NCBI RefSeq assembly: GCF_014652635.1
Contig: NZ_BMZE01000003.1
Span: forward strand, 62,001 to 126,000
From: Devosia pacifica
GTDB lineage: Bacteria > Pseudomonadota > Alphaproteobacteria > Rhizobiales > Devosiaceae
Reading direction: 5' to 3'
DNA length: 64,000 nt
Shown: positions 33,794-44,002 of the stretch, one piece after another
Layout: each line of letters opens with the position of its first letter
Numbering within the stretch: the first letter of the stretch is position 1
Notes under the pieces: model-generated
Told to the model about the DNA's origin: nothing
Databases searched by the model: none
The model's input: only the letters and a program-made list of their open reading frames with translations
Translations under genes and position numbers: made by a program

Positions 33794-33825
33794 AAAAAGG
33801 CAGCGCGCCATCATGAATGGCGCGC
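33794..33825 (-). terminator. Rho-independent terminator after mucR
   Basis: A perfect 9-base-pair stem (arms 33803-33811 and 33817-33825, GCGCGCCAT and its complement) with a 5-base loop. On the minus strand it is followed by TGCC and five T. It lies about 50 bases past the mucR stop. Confidence 0.88.
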
Positions 33826-33875
33826 CGCAGCCTTGGGTGATCCGAGGTGGTCCTCGTAAGGAGGACGTAGTGGGA

Positions 33876-34301
33876 CTAATTCAGCGCCTTGCGCCCTAGC
33901 CCATTGTCTTTCGCAAGTTTCGAGCGCGTAGCGGAGTAGTTCGGTGCGACCATTGGATAGTCTGCAGGCAGTCCCCACTTCTCGCGATACTCTTCGGGCG
34001 AGAGGTTGTAATGGGTGCGAAGGTGCCGCTTCAGTGACTTGAACTTCTTGCCGTCCTCGAGACAGATAATATAGTCAGCCGCGACGGACTTCTTCACTGG
34101 AACCGCCGGCTTCAATTCTTCAGCGGGCAATTGCACGTCATTATTCTGGAGCGACTTCAGCGCACCATGAACTTCTGAGATCAGCTTTGCCAGATCAGTC
34201 GGACTAACCGCGTTATGGCTTACATAAGCCGAAACGATCTCAGTGCTGAGTTCGATCAGATCGTTGTCTGCACTCATCGTCGCGGCATTCGACTCTGCCA
34301 T
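33876..34301 (-). CDS. mucR: Ros/MucR-family zinc-finger regulator
   Basis: 141 residues. The N-terminal half is helical and mediates multimerisation in the family. The C-terminal Ros/MucR domain contains CLEDGKKFKSLKRHLRTHY (zinc-binding Cys and His residues) and the highly conserved EEYREKWGLPADYPMVAPNY. MucR proteins silence AT-rich promoters and control exopolysaccharide, motility and cell-cycle genes in Rhizobiales, usually repressing themselves. The 136-base gap upstream is AT-rich and carries four AAGTCG/CGACTT elements. A terminator follows the gene. Confidence 0.93.
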   Translation of the reverse strand: MAESNAATMSADNDLIELSTEIVSAYVSHNAVSPTDLAKLISEVHGALKSLQNNDVQLPAEELKPAVPVKKSVAADYIICLEDGKKFKSLKRHLRTHYNLSPEEYREKWGLPADYPMVAPNYSATRSKLAKDNGLGRKALN

Positions 34302-34336
34302 TGTTCAACCTTTCGATTTTTAATTTTCCGCACGTG

Positions 34337-34429
34337 AAGTCGCGCGTGTGTAGTGCCTAATACTTAGCTTCATAAGTCGATGCAAGCCCACAACGGCGCA
34401 GGAAAGGTTCGACTTTTAGCCTACGACTT
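34337..34429. repeat. Four AAGTCG/CGACTT elements upstream of mucR and downstream of mnhG
   Basis: AAGTCG occurs at 34337-34342 and 34374-34379; the reverse complement CGACTT occurs at 34410-34415 and 34424-34429. All four fall within 93 bases between mucR and the mnh operon end, forming inverted pairs. Possible binding sites in the mucR promoter; chance has not been excluded. Confidence 0.35.
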
Positions 34430-34437
34430 AGATGACA

Positions 34438-34782
34438 CTATGAATGTGTCTGAAATTCAGCATCCAAATCGTTCATGACAGTAGATTCAGCTGGACGGTA
34501 ACCGGATTGGTAGCTGGCCCGCGCCAAAAGGTGAGAAGCGACAGGTGTAGTAAGCAGAAGGAAGAATATACCGGCAAATGCGCGAAGAGTTACCGCAAGG
34601 TCGAATGACACTATTGCGACAGCGATGAGAATGAAGCCAGCCCCCACGGAGCCCGCCTTAGACGCAGCGTGCATGCGGGTATAAAGATCAGGAAGCCGCA
34701 GCACCCCCATAGCGGAAACCAGCGCAAACCCCGCGCCAAGTAGAATGAGTGCCGCTGCAAGATACTGCGCCAGATCCATCAT
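34438..34782 (-). CDS. mnhG: Mrp-type cation/proton antiporter subunit G
   Basis: 114 residues with three membrane segments and the family motif [17 protein letters not shown]. It is the last gene of the seven-gene Mrp/Mnh (rhizobial Pha) operon. The start at 34782 overlaps the subunit F stop as ATGA. It is part of the hetero-oligomeric inner-membrane antiporter exporting Na+ or K+ in exchange for protons. The hydrophilic C-terminal tail (about 90-114) is ordinary for the family. Confidence 0.92.
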   Translation of the reverse strand: MMDLAQYLAAALILLGAGFALVSAMGVLRLPDLYTRMHAASKAGSVGAGFILIAVAIVSFDLAVTLRAFAGIFFLLLTTPVASHLLARASYQSGYRPAESTVMNDLDAEFQTHS

Positions 34783-35096
34783 TGCTGGTCGTCCTCCCCG
34801 AGATCTGAAGCGATCGCCTCGCTGCGCTTCAGGATGTAGCGCGCAAGCGCGACGGTTGCGAGAAACCCGAGCAGGGCAAGTGCAATGGCAATATCGAGAT
34901 AGAGCATAATGCCCGAGCGCACCGCCACCACGCACACAAACGCCAACGCAAGTAGAGTGAGCGAGTCGAGCGCAAGGACGCGGTCCGGCAAAGACGGCCC
35001 GCGCACGATCCGGACAATGACCAGCAGCATTGCTGCTCCGAGAATCAGCAGGGCGATCAGCGTCGCCCACGCCAGTGCCTCAGTTCCCGAGATCAT
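34779..35096 (-). CDS. mnhF: Mrp-type antiporter subunit F
   Basis: 105 residues with three membrane segments and the motif [19 protein letters not shown] that marks MrpF. It overlaps subunit E by 17 bases and subunit G by 4 bases. Small integral subunit of the antiporter membrane arm. Confidence 0.93.
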   Translation of the reverse strand: MISGTEALAWATLIALLILGAAMLLVIVRIVRGPSLPDRVLALDSLTLLALAFVCVVAVRSGIMLYLDIAIALALLGFLATVALARYILKRSEAIASDLGEDDQQ

Positions 35097-35574
35097 CTTC
35101 GTAGATCTCCCTGATTTTGGCCTCGAAGCCGTTCTTGATATCCGCCACGACCGCTTCCTTGCTGTCGAGCGTCAGCACGTGAACGAAGAGGGTCTTCTTG
35201 TCCTCGGACACATCGAGACTCAACGTTCCCGGTGTCAGCGTGATCATATTGGCAAGCAGCATGATCTCGGCATCGCGCTTGACGTCGAGCGGAACGGCGA
35301 CGATTGCCGGCCGCAGGTTTTTCTTCAGCTGTGGATCAAGAACGATGCGGGCAACGCGAATAGCGCTGAGCATGAGTTCGTACAAGAACAGCAAGAGCAG
35401 AGAGAGTATCCGCCTGATCTGGCTCGGCGCCTTGGGCTTTGGCAGGCTCGAGCGCAGCAGATACATAGCCGCCACGCCGATCACTGCACCCAGCAACAGG
35501 TTGAGCAGCGTGAAGGTGCCGGTGATCAGAGCCCAGATAAACGACAGCAGGAATGTCAGCAGCAACAGGCTCAT
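35080..35574 (-). CDS. mnhE: Mrp-type antiporter subunit E
   Basis: 164 residues: two N-terminal membrane segments, then a cytoplasmic MrpE domain with [29 protein letters not shown], the strongest family signature. It overlaps subunit D by ATGA. Needed for complex assembly in characterised systems. Confidence 0.93.
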   Translation of the reverse strand: MSLLLLTFLLSFIWALITGTFTLLNLLLGAVIGVAAMYLLRSSLPKPKAPSQIRRILSLLLLFLYELMLSAIRVARIVLDPQLKKNLRPAIVAVPLDVKRDAEIMLLANMITLTPGTLSLDVSEDKKTLFVHVLTLDSKEAVVADIKNGFEAKIREIYEDDLGN

Positions 35575-37190
35575 GGCGCGCCACCCCCTGCGAGACCGAC
35601 CGCCGCGATGTAGCGCGCGGGCTGCAGCATGTCGCGCGCTGCGGTATCGACAATCTCGAACAGGACCCCCGGAAATAGCCCCGCAATGACGATCAGCGTC
35701 AATAGCGCCGCCGTCGCGCCCATGCCTAGGATGTCCTGCTTGCCGACGAGCCGACGCAGCGGCTCCGCCTCGGCCTCAGCGCCCGCTTCTGGGCCGGCGC
35801 GCCAGAATATGTGTGCCCAAAGCCTGCCGCCCGCCATCAACGTCAGCCAGGCGTTGAGCAGCAGCGCAACCACCATCGCAAGCCCGCCCCAGCCGATTTC
35901 GCTCACGCCTGCCGTGGAAATGCCCGCGTGCTCAAGCCCGGCCTCGATCAGCAGCAGCTTGGGCCAGAACCCCAGAAATGGCGGCACGCCGGCTGCTGCC
36001 AGGACAACGATCATGAACAGGATAGAGAGCGGAGAATTCGCCGCATAAATCCCGCCCATGCGCCGGCTGTCTGTCTGTCCGGTCACCTTCTCGACGAGCC
36101 CCGCAACGAGATAGAGCGCCGTCATCGTCACGATCGCGTGCAGAATGTAGAAGCCGGCGCCAGCGACACCAGGCTGGTTCGGCATGGCAATGCCGGTCAG
36201 CACCACGCCAATGCCGCCAATGACGATAAAGCCCATGGCACGGCGCACATTGGTCTCGGCCAGCGCGCCAAGCGGCGCCACCACCAGCGTCGCCGCTGCC
36301 ACCACCATCAGCACCGGCTCCAGCAAGTCCCGGCTTGCCGGGAAAAGGAAAACCAGGGCACGCATCATCGCGAAAATGCCGACCTTTGTCAGAAGCCCGG
36401 CGAACAGCGCCGACACCGCGGCGGGTGGCGTATGATAGGAAGCCGGCAGCCAGGCGTTGACCGGAAATGCCGCGGCCTTCATGCCGAAGGCCAGCAGCAA
36501 AAGAGAGGCGATGCCGGCAAGCGCCGTCGGATTGGCGCCCTCGGCCTTGCCGATGATGTCGGCCATGTTCAGCGTGCCCAGCAGCGCATAGGTCAGCCCC
36601 AGCGCCAGCAAAAACAGCGTCGTCGCCAGAAAATTCAGAAACCCGTATTTGATCGCGCCATCGAGCTGCAGCCGTGTGCCACCCAGCACCAGCAGGCCGA
36701 ACGAGGCGATCAGCATCACCTCGAACCAGACGTAGAGGTTGAAGAAGTCGCCAGTCAGGAACGAGCCGGTCACGCCGGCCAATAGAAGCAGCACCAGTGC
36801 AAACTGGCCGTCGCGATTGTCACCTCGGCTGCGGTCCATTTCCATGTAGGCGATCAGCACCAGCGTCACCACCGCGGCCGCGAGCGCAAACATCGTGCCG
36901 AAGAGATCGGCGACGAACGTGATGCCGAACGGCGGCAGCCAGTTGCCCATGGTCATCGCTTGCGGTCCGTCCGCAATCACCCGGCCGAGCAACGTCACTT
37001 CGCACCACAGCACGCCGAGCACCACCAGCACGGCGAACCACGCGTGAAAGTCCTTGGATCGCCGCAGCACGAGCAGCAGCGCCGCCCCCATCAGCAACAG
37101 CGCCATGGGCAGAACCAGCACCCAGTCGGCCAGCGGCGTCGCGGTCGCCAGCATGGCCGGAGGCAAATCGAGTTCGGTCGCGTAATCCAT
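35571..37190 (-). CDS. mnhD: Mrp-type antiporter subunit D
   Basis: 539 residues with about 14 membrane segments, homologous to the NuoN/NuoM proton channel subunits of complex I. Family blocks include FNLYVWFEVMLIASFGLL, AFPVNAWLPASYHTPPAAVSALFAGLLTKVG and PPFLGFWPKLLL, which contain the conserved Glu and Lys residues of the proton path. It lies 13 bases after subunit C. Confidence 0.95.
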   Translation of the reverse strand: MDYATELDLPPAMLATATPLADWVLVLPMALLLMGAALLLVLRRSKDFHAWFAVLVVLGVLWCEVTLLGRVIADGPQAMTMGNWLPPFGITFVADLFGTMFALAAAVVTLVLIAYMEMDRSRGDNRDGQFALVLLLLAGVTGSFLTGDFFNLYVWFEVMLIASFGLLVLGGTRLQLDGAIKYGFLNFLATTLFLLALGLTYALLGTLNMADIIGKAEGANPTALAGIASLLLLAFGMKAAAFPVNAWLPASYHTPPAAVSALFAGLLTKVGIFAMMRALVFLFPASRDLLEPVLMVVAAATLVVAPLGALAETNVRRAMGFIVIGGIGVVLTGIAMPNQPGVAGAGFYILHAIVTMTALYLVAGLVEKVTGQTDSRRMGGIYAANSPLSILFMIVVLAAAGVPPFLGFWPKLLLIEAGLEHAGISTAGVSEIGWGGLAMVVALLLNAWLTLMAGGRLWAHIFWRAGPEAGAEAEAEPLRRLVGKQDILGMGATAALLTLIVIAGLFPGVLFEIVDTAARDMLQPARYIAAVGLAGGGAP

Positions 37191-37203
37191 GGTCAGTCCG
37201 GGC

Positions 37204-37581
37204 TCAGTAGCTCAGCGGCGGACGGCATCCGCCTACGGGCTCGGCGAGCCGCATGTTATCGGTGTTGTCGGCATCCAGCGATTGATAGGCGCGAAACGCC
37301 AGCACCAGCAGGAAGCTGAACATCGCAAAGCCGATCACGATGGCGGTCAGCACAAGAGCCTGCGGCAGCGGATTGGCTACCGCGCCCTCCGCCTGATAGA
37401 GGTCCGGCGGCACGATCGGCGGCACTTCGCGGGTCAGCCTGCCGCCAACGAAGATCAGCAGGTTGACCGCATTGCCGAATACCGACACCCCGAGCAACAT
37501 GCGGATGACGGAGCGCGACAGCAGGAAGTACACGCCTACCGTGATGAACAGCCCGATCAGCGCTGCAATGGCATAGTCCAT
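37204..37581 (-). CDS. mnhC: Mrp-type antiporter subunit C
   Basis: 125 residues, homologous to NuoK. Three membrane segments with GVYFLLSRSVIRMLLGVSVFGNAVNLLIF and ALVLTAIVIGFAMFSFLLVL. The ATG at 37581 shares one base with the subunit B stop (TGATG). A longer frame reaching 37851 is the subunit B region read in another frame. Confidence 0.94.
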   Translation of the reverse strand: MDYAIAALIGLFITVGVYFLLSRSVIRMLLGVSVFGNAVNLLIFVGGRLTREVPPIVPPDLYQAEGAVANPLPQALVLTAIVIGFAMFSFLLVLAFRAYQSLDADNTDNMRLAEPVGGCRPPLSY

Positions 37582-38006
37582 CAGTTGTCTCCGTCCCGTT
37601 CGTCCTCGAGCGATAAGGCAATGGCCGACAGCGTTCCGAACACCACGAGATAGACCCCGATATCGAACAATAGTGGCGTCGAGAGGGGCACCTCGGCGTC
37701 GGCAAACTCGATGTAGAGCCAGATGCTGGTCATGAAGGGCTTGCCGGTGAACAGCGATAGCATGCCCGACAAGCCTGCGATCAGGACGCCAACACCCGCA
37801 AAAGTCAGCGGGTCGATACGCATCGCCCGCCGCACCTCCGGCACCCCGCATGCCATGCCGAAGATGGCGATGGCCGAAGCGGCAATCAGGCCCCCGATGA
37901 ATCCACCCCCGGGCTCGTTATGCCCGCGCAGCATCACGTAGATCGAAAACACCACCATGATAGCGACGATCAGCGGCGCGATGGTGCGGAAGATGACGGT
38001 ATTCAT
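37581..38006 (-). CDS. mnhB: Mrp-type antiporter subunit B
   Basis: 141 residues with four membrane segments and the MrpB motif [20 protein letters not shown]. It is encoded separately from subunit A here, overlapping it by ATGA, whereas several rhizobial Pha systems have a fused AB subunit. Confidence 0.94.
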   Translation of the reverse strand: MNTVIFRTIAPLIVAIMVVFSIYVMLRGHNEPGGGFIGGLIAASAIAIFGMACGVPEVRRAMRIDPLTFAGVGVLIAGLSGMLSLFTGKPFMTSIWLYIEFADAEVPLSTPLLFDIGVYLVVFGTLSAIALSLEDERDGDN

Positions 38007-40414
38007 CCCTTCACTCCCTCACTGTTTGCAGGATCGCGCGGCGGGGTAATCGTCGTGCCAGCCACGCTGCGCCGGCCACGGATCAGCGCCAGGATTGCAA
38101 GCCCGGCAGTCATCACCACGGCGATTTCGCCAAGCGTATCGAAACCACGATAGTCGACCAGGATCACGTTGACGATATTGTGCCCGTGCGCGATCGGCAC
38201 GCTGGTTTCGAGGAAGAAGTCCGCAAGGCTGCTGTCGAAATTGCCGGCGATGATCGTCATCAGCGTTGCGGCGACACCGAAGCCGCACAGCAGGGCAATC
38301 GTACCGTCCCGCAGCGCGTCCTCGAACGGCCTGTGGTCGCGCTCGTCGAGCCGCAAGCGCGTCATCACCAGAGTCAGGATTACCACCGAGAGAATCTCGA
38401 CCATGAACTGGGTGAAGCTCAGATCAGGCGCACCAAAAAGCAGGAACAGCATGGCGACAGCGACGCCCTGCACGCCCAGCGAGAGGATTGCGACCAGCCT
38501 GTTCTGTGCCACGACAAGCGCCACGAGCCCGATCACCGCGATCGAAACCACCACCCACTCGTAGCTCGTCAGATCCGGCCAGCTGATCACCGCGCGCCAG
38601 TCGCCGAGTGCCTCGGGTGGCATCAGCGCCTCGAGCCCGTTCATGCTGAACAGCGGCACCAGAAGAGCCAGCGCCATGCCGGTGAACACCACCACGAGAT
38701 AGATCTCGAGCCGACCGTGATGGAGGAAACGCGTCAGCGCCCCTGCCCCGCGGATAAGCCCGAACATGAACACATCGAACGCTGCGTCAAAGCTGTATCC
38801 AACGGTATCGTCGATACGCCGCAGCGCGCTGCGAGCACGTGACAGCACGAGAAACGCCCCGAGGGCCAGAAGCCATGTGGCAATGGACAGCCACAGCAGC
38901 GGCGACGTAAAGTTGAGCGCAAGCGTCAGGTGGCTCTCGATCTGCTCGCCGAGAATGGCCGAGGCCGCAGGCACCATCACGTCATGGCCGAACCAGTCGG
39001 TCGGCAATGCAACCGCAACGCCGGCGATGCCGAGGATGGCGGGCCCGGCGATAAGCCCGAGCGGGCCTTCATGTGCATGCTTGGGCGTTTCGACCTTCGG
39101 GCCTAGGAATGGCTTAACGGCGACGGCTATACCGACAGCGCCGAGCAGGGCGTTGCCGAGCACCATGGTCACGGTCGCCACCAGGTTCCAGCCGCCATAT
39201 TGCAGCGCCAGATACATCTCTTCCTTGGCAAGATACGCCACTGTCAGCGGCAGGCCGACCATGGCAATGCCGGCAAGCACCGCAGCGACAAAGCTGACTG
39301 GCATGGCTCGCGCCAGCCCGCCTAGCGCGGTGATTTCACGCGTGCCGGCTTCATGGTCGATAACGCCGGCGAGCATGAAGAAGCCAGCCTTATAGAACGC
39401 GTGGGCGATGAAATAGACAACCATCGCCGCGATCGCCGCCTCATTACCGTAGCCGATCAGCATGACGAGAAGCCCCAGTGAGGCGATCGTCGTCTGCGCC
39501 AGCATCTGCTTGAGGTCGGTCTGCTTCAACGCCGCAAAGGCGCCCCAGAGCAGCGTCACGCCGCCGAACGACATGAGGAGCACGGTCCACATATCTGTGC
39601 CGCCGAGGACGGGCGACATTCGCGCCAGCAGATAGACGCCTGCCTGCACCATTGTCGCCGAGTGGAGGAACGCGGACACGGGTGTCGGCGCCTCCATGGC
39701 GTTGGGCAGCCAGAAGTGCAGGGGAAACTGCGCCGACTTGGTGAAGGCGGCAATCAGGAACAGCGCCAGCACCAGCCCGTAGAGCGGATGCGCGTCGAGC
39801 TGCAGATCACCGACGCGAATGGCGCTCATATCCCAGCTGCCGGACAGCTGATGCATCAGGACCGCGCCGAACAGCAGCGCCAGTCCGCCGAAATTGGTGA
39901 TCACAAGCGCCTGCGTCGCGGCACGCCGCGCCGCCTGGCGGTAGTGGTCAAACCCGATCAGCATGAACGAGGAAACCGAGGTCAGCTCCCAGAACGTAAA
40001 AAGCGCCAGCATGTTGTCGGCCAGCACAAGGCCCAGCATGGCGCCCATGAATGCCATCATGAACCCGAGGAACCGACCCTGATGCTCGTGGCCTGCGAGA
40101 TAGGCGCCCGCATAGATGATGATCAGCGTGCCGATTCCGGAGATGGTCATCGCGAACATGAGGCTGAGCCCATCGATCAGGAAGCTCAGCGACAATTGCT
40201 GGATCGGCACCCAGCTCAGGCTGGCGCGCACCACTTCGCCGTGCGTCACCGGCTCTATAAAACTGGCAAGAAACAAAAAAATGCTTGCTGGAATTACAGC
40301 GAGTATCCAGCCGGCAGCACTGCCAACGAACCGTTGAACTATAGGCGCCATGACTGCCGCCAGAAACGGCGCCAGCGCGACTAGTGCAATGCTCACATCG
40401 ATCGGCGGTCCCAA
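38003..40414 (-). CDS. mnhA: Mrp-type antiporter subunit A
   Basis: 803 residues, about 20 membrane segments. The NuoL-like core has the motifs [47 protein letters not shown] and FKQMLAQT-like [15 protein letters not shown]. The C-terminal part (about 620-800) is the MrpA-specific module ([33 protein letters not shown]-type end). It is the first gene of the operon. The start is TTG at 40414, or GTG at 40396; neither has a strong Shine-Dalgarno. A 195-base gap separates it from the divergent msrB and probably holds the operon promoter. Confidence 0.95.
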   Translation of the reverse strand: MGPPIDVSIALVALAPFLAAVMAPIVQRFVGSAAGWILAVIPASIFLFLASFIEPVTHGEVVRASLSWVPIQQLSLSFLIDGLSLMFAMTISGIGTLIIIYAGAYLAGHEHQGRFLGFMMAFMGAMLGLVLADNMLALFTFWELTSVSSFMLIGFDHYRQAARRAATQALVITNFGGLALLFGAVLMHQLSGSWDMSAIRVGDLQLDAHPLYGLVLALFLIAAFTKSAQFPLHFWLPNAMEAPTPVSAFLHSATMVQAGVYLLARMSPVLGGTDMWTVLLMSFGGVTLLWGAFAALKQTDLKQMLAQTTIASLGLLVMLIGYGNEAAIAAMVVYFIAHAFYKAGFFMLAGVIDHEAGTREITALGGLARAMPVSFVAAVLAGIAMVGLPLTVAYLAKEEMYLALQYGGWNLVATVTMVLGNALLGAVGIAVAVKPFLGPKVETPKHAHEGPLGLIAGPAILGIAGVAVALPTDWFGHDVMVPAASAILGEQIESHLTLALNFTSPLLWLSIATWLLALGAFLVLSRARSALRRIDDTVGYSFDAAFDVFMFGLIRGAGALTRFLHHGRLEIYLVVVFTGMALALLVPLFSMNGLEALMPPEALGDWRAVISWPDLTSYEWVVVSIAVIGLVALVVAQNRLVAILSLGVQGVAVAMLFLLFGAPDLSFTQFMVEILSVVILTLVMTRLRLDERDHRPFEDALRDGTIALLCGFGVAATLMTIIAGNFDSSLADFFLETSVPIAHGHNIVNVILVDYRGFDTLGEIAVVMTAGLAILALIRGRRSVAGTTITPPRDPANSEGVKG

Positions 40415-40609
40415 GTCCCGATATTCTCCCTCGAGGCGGCCGGAACACGATTCGTCTTGGCCAATTCGCTAAACGTGCCGAACCTTATCGAGGAAATTTG
40501 CTGGGACAAGCCAAATCGGCGCAACGAGTTGCCGCACCCACGATTACCCAAAGGTTTCGCTGGCAAGGCGCAGAAGCGATACCTACATAGTTGTCGAAAG
40601 GAGACGGCC

Positions 40610-41014
40610 ATGGTCGATGACTTAAAGCAAAAGAAGACGGATCAGGAGTGGCGCGCACAGCTCACCCCGGAACAATACCGCGTCATGCGCGAACACGGCA
40701 CGGAACGGGCATTTTCTCATCCGCTCAACGTCGAAAAACGCGACGGTGTCTATCACTGCGGGGCTTGCGGGCAAGCGTTGTTCAGCGCCGATACCAAATA
40801 CGACTCCGGCTCGGGCTGGCCAAGTTTTTACGCGCCGATCAACGACACGGCAGTTGAAACGACAACGGACCGTTCGCTTTTCATGGTCCGCACCGAGGTG
40901 CACTGTTCAGATTGCGGAGCACATCTTGGTCACGTCTTTCCGGATGGGCCGGAGCCAACCGGCGACCGCTACTGCATGAATGGTACCGCGCTGGACTTCG
41001 AGCCGCGCGGCTGA
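40610..41014 (+). CDS. msrB: Methionine-R-sulfoxide reductase B
   Basis: 134 residues. Four zinc-binding cysteines (Cys50/53 in CGAC and Cys99/102 in CSDC) and catalytic Cys122 in RYCMNGTAL are all present, with the substrate motif [11 protein letters not shown]. It reduces oxidised methionine in the cytoplasm. GGAG before the ATG at 40610 settles the start; the frame extends further upstream without support. It ends at a strong terminator. Confidence 0.96.
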   Translation: MVDDLKQKKTDQEWRAQLTPEQYRVMREHGTERAFSHPLNVEKRDGVYHCGACGQALFSADTKYDSGSGWPSFYAPINDTAVETTTDRSLFMVRTEVHCSDCGAHLGHVFPDGPEPTGDRYCMNGTALDFEPRG

Positions 41015-41024
41015 CACATTCCGG

Positions 41025-41050
41025 GAGCGCCGTGGAGGCGCTCTCTTTTC
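41025..41050 (+). terminator. Rho-independent terminator after msrB
   Basis: A 7-base-pair GC-rich stem (41025-41031 with 41037-41043), 5-base loop, then TCTTTTC. It lies 11 bases past the msrB stop. Confidence 0.85.
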
Positions 41051-41080
41051 TTTGGCATCCGCCACCTCCCGGAGATTTAA

Positions 41081-43177
41081 ATGCCGCGTTCGACGCCGCC
41101 TGTTGCTGCGCAAAAACCTCATAGCACCACGCATCACAACATCACCCGGCAGGACCCCTATCATTGGCTGCGCGCCGAGAACTGGCAGCAGGTCATGCAG
41201 GAGCCGGAGAGCCTTGCGCCTCAGATACGCGACTATCTGGAGGCCGAGAATGCCTATTATGAGGCCGAGTTCGGCAAGCCCACCGAGGCGTTGCGCGAGA
41301 CGATCTATGGCGAAATCCGTGGACGCATCAAGGAAGACGACAGCGGTGTACCGACGCCGGACGGGCCCTGGGCCTATAACTCGCGCATGCGCACCGGCCA
41401 GCAATATCCGCTGATCGTACGGACCCCTCGCGATGGCGGCGATGAGCAGATCCTGCTCGATTGCAATGAAGAGGCGGGAGAGGGTTATTTCGGGTTCGCC
41501 GGTGCCGAGCACGATTTCTCGCACCGCTTCATGAGTTGGGCGGCCGATCGCGCCGGTTCTGAATATTACGACATCGCTATACGCGATCTCGAAACCGGAA
41601 CCGACATTGCCGACGTCATCCGTGCAACGACCGGCGACAGCATCTGGTCCAATGACAGTACGGCGCTCTATTACACCGAGTACGACGAAAACCATCGTCC
41701 CTACCGTGTACGCCGGCACGTTATTGGCACGCCCCAGGCAGATGATGCGATCATCTACGAAGAAAAGGATCCTGGCTTTTTTGTCGGCATCGGCCGCACA
41801 CAGTCTGACAAATTCATCGTCATCGACATTCACGATCACCAGACCTCGGAAGTCTGGTTGATCGACGCCGAAACGGACGGAGAGCCGCGGCTTGTCGCGC
41901 CGCGCGTCGAAGGCCGGGAGTACGAGGTCGAGGAACGCGATGGCCTTCTTTATATCCGCACGAACGCTGATGGCGCGGAGGACTACAAGATCGTCACGGC
42001 CCCAGCCGATGAGCCTTCATTTGAAAACTGGTCCGACTTCGTGCCGCACCAGCCGGGCGTACTCATCCTCGATATAGGAATCCTCCAGCGCTACATGGTC
42101 CGGCTGGAGCGCAACGAAGGGCTGCCGCGCATTGTGGTCCACACTTTCGAGGATCAGAGCGAGCGCACAGTTCGGTTCGAGGAAGAGGCCTACGCTCTAG
42201 GCATGTCGCTCGGCTTCGAGTTCGACACCACAAGCTTTCACCTTACATATTCCTCACCAACGACCCCGGCGCGCACCTACGCTTATGATATCGCGACTGG
42301 CGAGCGCACCCTGCTCAAGGAGCAGGAGATCCCCTCGGGTCACAACCCGGATGCTTATGTCACGCGGCGCATCTTTGCCGAAGCGCCTGACGGCGAAATG
42401 GTCCCGGTGACGGTTCTCTATCATCGCGACACCCCGCTCGACGGCACCGCGCCTGCCCTTCTTTACGGATATGGCGCCTATGGCATGGCGATGCCGGCGG
42501 CGTTCTCCACCTCGGTTCTGTCGCTCGTTGATCGCGGCTTCGTCCATGCTACGGCGCATATTCGCGGCGGCATGGAAAAGGGCTATCGCTGGTATCGGCA
42601 GGGCCGGCATCATCACAAGACCAATACCTTCACCGATTTCATCGCGGCGGCCGAGACGCTGATTGCAGAGCGATTTGCGGCACCCGACAAAATCGTCGCG
42701 CAAGGCGGTTCGGCGGGCGGCATGCTGATGGGGGCCATTGCCAACATGCGGCCGGACCTTTGGGCCGGGATCATCGCGCAAGTACCATTCGTCGATGTTC
42801 TCAACACCATGCTCGATGACACCCTGCCCCTGACGCCGCCGGAGTGGCCGGAATGGGGTAATCCTCTCACCTCACCCGACGATTATCGCCGGATCGCAGC
42901 CTATGCGCCCTATGAGCAGGTGAGCCACAAGGACTATCCGCCGATCCTGGCGATGGCGGGCCTTACCGATCCGCGCGTCACCTATTGGGAGCCGGCGAAA
43001 TGGGTCGCGCGGCTGCGCGCAACGCGCAGCAATGATGCACCGTTATATCTCAAGACCAATATGGGCGCCGGACACGCCGGAGCATCTGGCAGGTTCGAGA
43101 GAATCAAGGAAACCGCGATTGCGTATGCCTTTGCGCTGCAATCGGCCGGTGTGGACGGAACTGTGTCGGCAGCGTGA
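41081..43177 (+). CDS. ptrB: Oligopeptidase B-type serine peptidase (S9A)
   Basis: 698 residues: an N-terminal seven-bladed propeller (about 80-415) and a C-terminal alpha/beta-hydrolase. The catalytic triad is visible as Ser in QGGSAGGMLMG, Asp in LTDPRVTYWEPAKW and His in MGAGHAGASGR. It should cut short peptides after basic residues in the cytoplasm. The ATG at 41081 follows CCCGGAG. Free-standing; an SOD gene follows after 87 bases. Confidence 0.92.
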   Translation: MPRSTPPVAAQKPHSTTHHNITRQDPYHWLRAENWQQVMQEPESLAPQIRDYLEAENAYYEAEFGKPTEALRETIYGEIRGRIKEDDSGVPTPDGPWAYNSRMRTGQQYPLIVRTPRDGGDEQILLDCNEEAGEGYFGFAGAEHDFSHRFMSWAADRAGSEYYDIAIRDLETGTDIADVIRATTGDSIWSNDSTALYYTEYDENHRPYRVRRHVIGTPQADDAIIYEEKDPGFFVGIGRTQSDKFIVIDIHDHQTSEVWLIDAETDGEPRLVAPRVEGREYEVEERDGLLYIRTNADGAEDYKIVTAPADEPSFENWSDFVPHQPGVLILDIGILQRYMVRLERNEGLPRIVVHTFEDQSERTVRFEEEAYALGMSLGFEFDTTSFHLTYSSPTTPARTYAYDIATGERTLLKEQEIPSGHNPDAYVTRRIFAEAPDGEMVPVTVLYHRDTPLDGTAPALLYGYGAYGMAMPAAFSTSVLSLVDRGFVHATAHIRGGMEKGYRWYRQGRHHHKTNTFTDFIAAAETLIAERFAAPDKIVAQGGSAGGMLMGAIANMRPDLWAGIIAQVPFVDVLNTMLDDTLPLTPPEWPEWGNPLTSPDDYRRIAAYAPYEQVSHKDYPPILAMAGLTDPRVTYWEPAKWVARLRATRSNDAPLYLKTNMGAGHAGASGRFERIKETAIAYAFALQSAGVDGTVSAA

Positions 43178-43264
43178 TTGTTGCCCCACTGACAAGCGCC
43201 TATAGAGGCACGGCTTGCCGCAAGCTTCTTGCGCGGCGCAATCATCAAGACCAAGGAGGCTGAA

Positions 43265-43867
43265 ATGGCTTTTGAACTGCCCGAACTGCCCTATTCCAAG
43301 GACGCACTTGCACCCTACATGTCGGCGGAAACTCTCGAGTTCCACCACGACAAGCATCACAATGCGTATGTGACGACCGGCAACAAGCTGATCGAGGGCA
43401 CCGGTCTTGAAGGAAAGCCGCTCGAAGAGATCGTCAAGGAGAGCTACAAGTCCAACGACAAGCTCTTCAATCAGGTCGGCCAGCACTTCAACCATATCCA
43501 TTTCTGGAAGTGGATGAAGCCGAATGGCGGCGGTCGCTCGCTGCCGGGCGCTTTGCAGTCGAAGATCGATTCGGATCTCGGCGGCTTTGACAAGTTCCGC
43601 GAGGACTTCCTTGCAGCTGGTGCCGGCCAGTTCGGTTCAGGCTGGGCATGGCTTGCATTCAAGGATGGCAAGCTGGAGGTCACCAAGACCCCGAATGGCG
43701 AGAACCCGCTGGTCCATGGCGGCGTGCCGTTGCTCGGTGTCGACGTCTGGGAGCACTCCTATTACATCGACTACCGCAATGCTCGCCCGAAATATCTCGA
43801 GGCCTGGTTCGATAATCTCGTCAACTGGGACTATGTCGGCGAACTGTTCGAGGGTGCTTCGAAGTAA
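43265..43867 (+). CDS. sodB: Iron/manganese superoxide dismutase
   Basis: 200 residues. The four metal ligands are His27 (LEFHHDKHH), His74 (GQHFNH), Asp160 and His164 (DVWEHSYYIDY). A Gly-Gln pair in the middle region (AGQFGSGWAWL, with Gln from the central domain) is closer to the iron type, but the metal cannot be fixed from sequence alone. The start is set by AAGGAGG six bases before ATG 43265. A terminator follows at 43897. Confidence 0.95.
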   Translation: MAFELPELPYSKDALAPYMSAETLEFHHDKHHNAYVTTGNKLIEGTGLEGKPLEEIVKESYKSNDKLFNQVGQHFNHIHFWKWMKPNGGGRSLPGALQSKIDSDLGGFDKFREDFLAAGAGQFGSGWAWLAFKDGKLEVTKTPNGENPLVHGGVPLLGVDVWEHSYYIDYRNARPKYLEAWFDNLVNWDYVGELFEGASK

Positions 43868-43896
43868 GCATCGCGATTCGCAAACACAGATTTACG

Positions 43897-43922
43897 GGCT
43901 CGGCGTTCTGCCGGGCCTTTTT
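43897..43922 (+). terminator. Rho-independent terminator after sodB
   Basis: An 8-base-pair stem (GGCTCGGC with GCCGGGCC, one G-T pair), 5-base loop, then TTTTTC, 30 bases after the SOD stop. Confidence 0.82.
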
Positions 43923-44002
43923 CTTTGCTGGGAGTAACGGGAACCTGCCGCTTCAACCACGCGTTCGCGCATGATAACGTGGTGTTAACCATGGGGGCAT
44001 GT

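Noticed and set aside
35811-36785. A 324-codon open frame on the plus strand
   Set aside because: His/Gln/Arg-rich antisense image of the membrane protein MnhD; no independent support.
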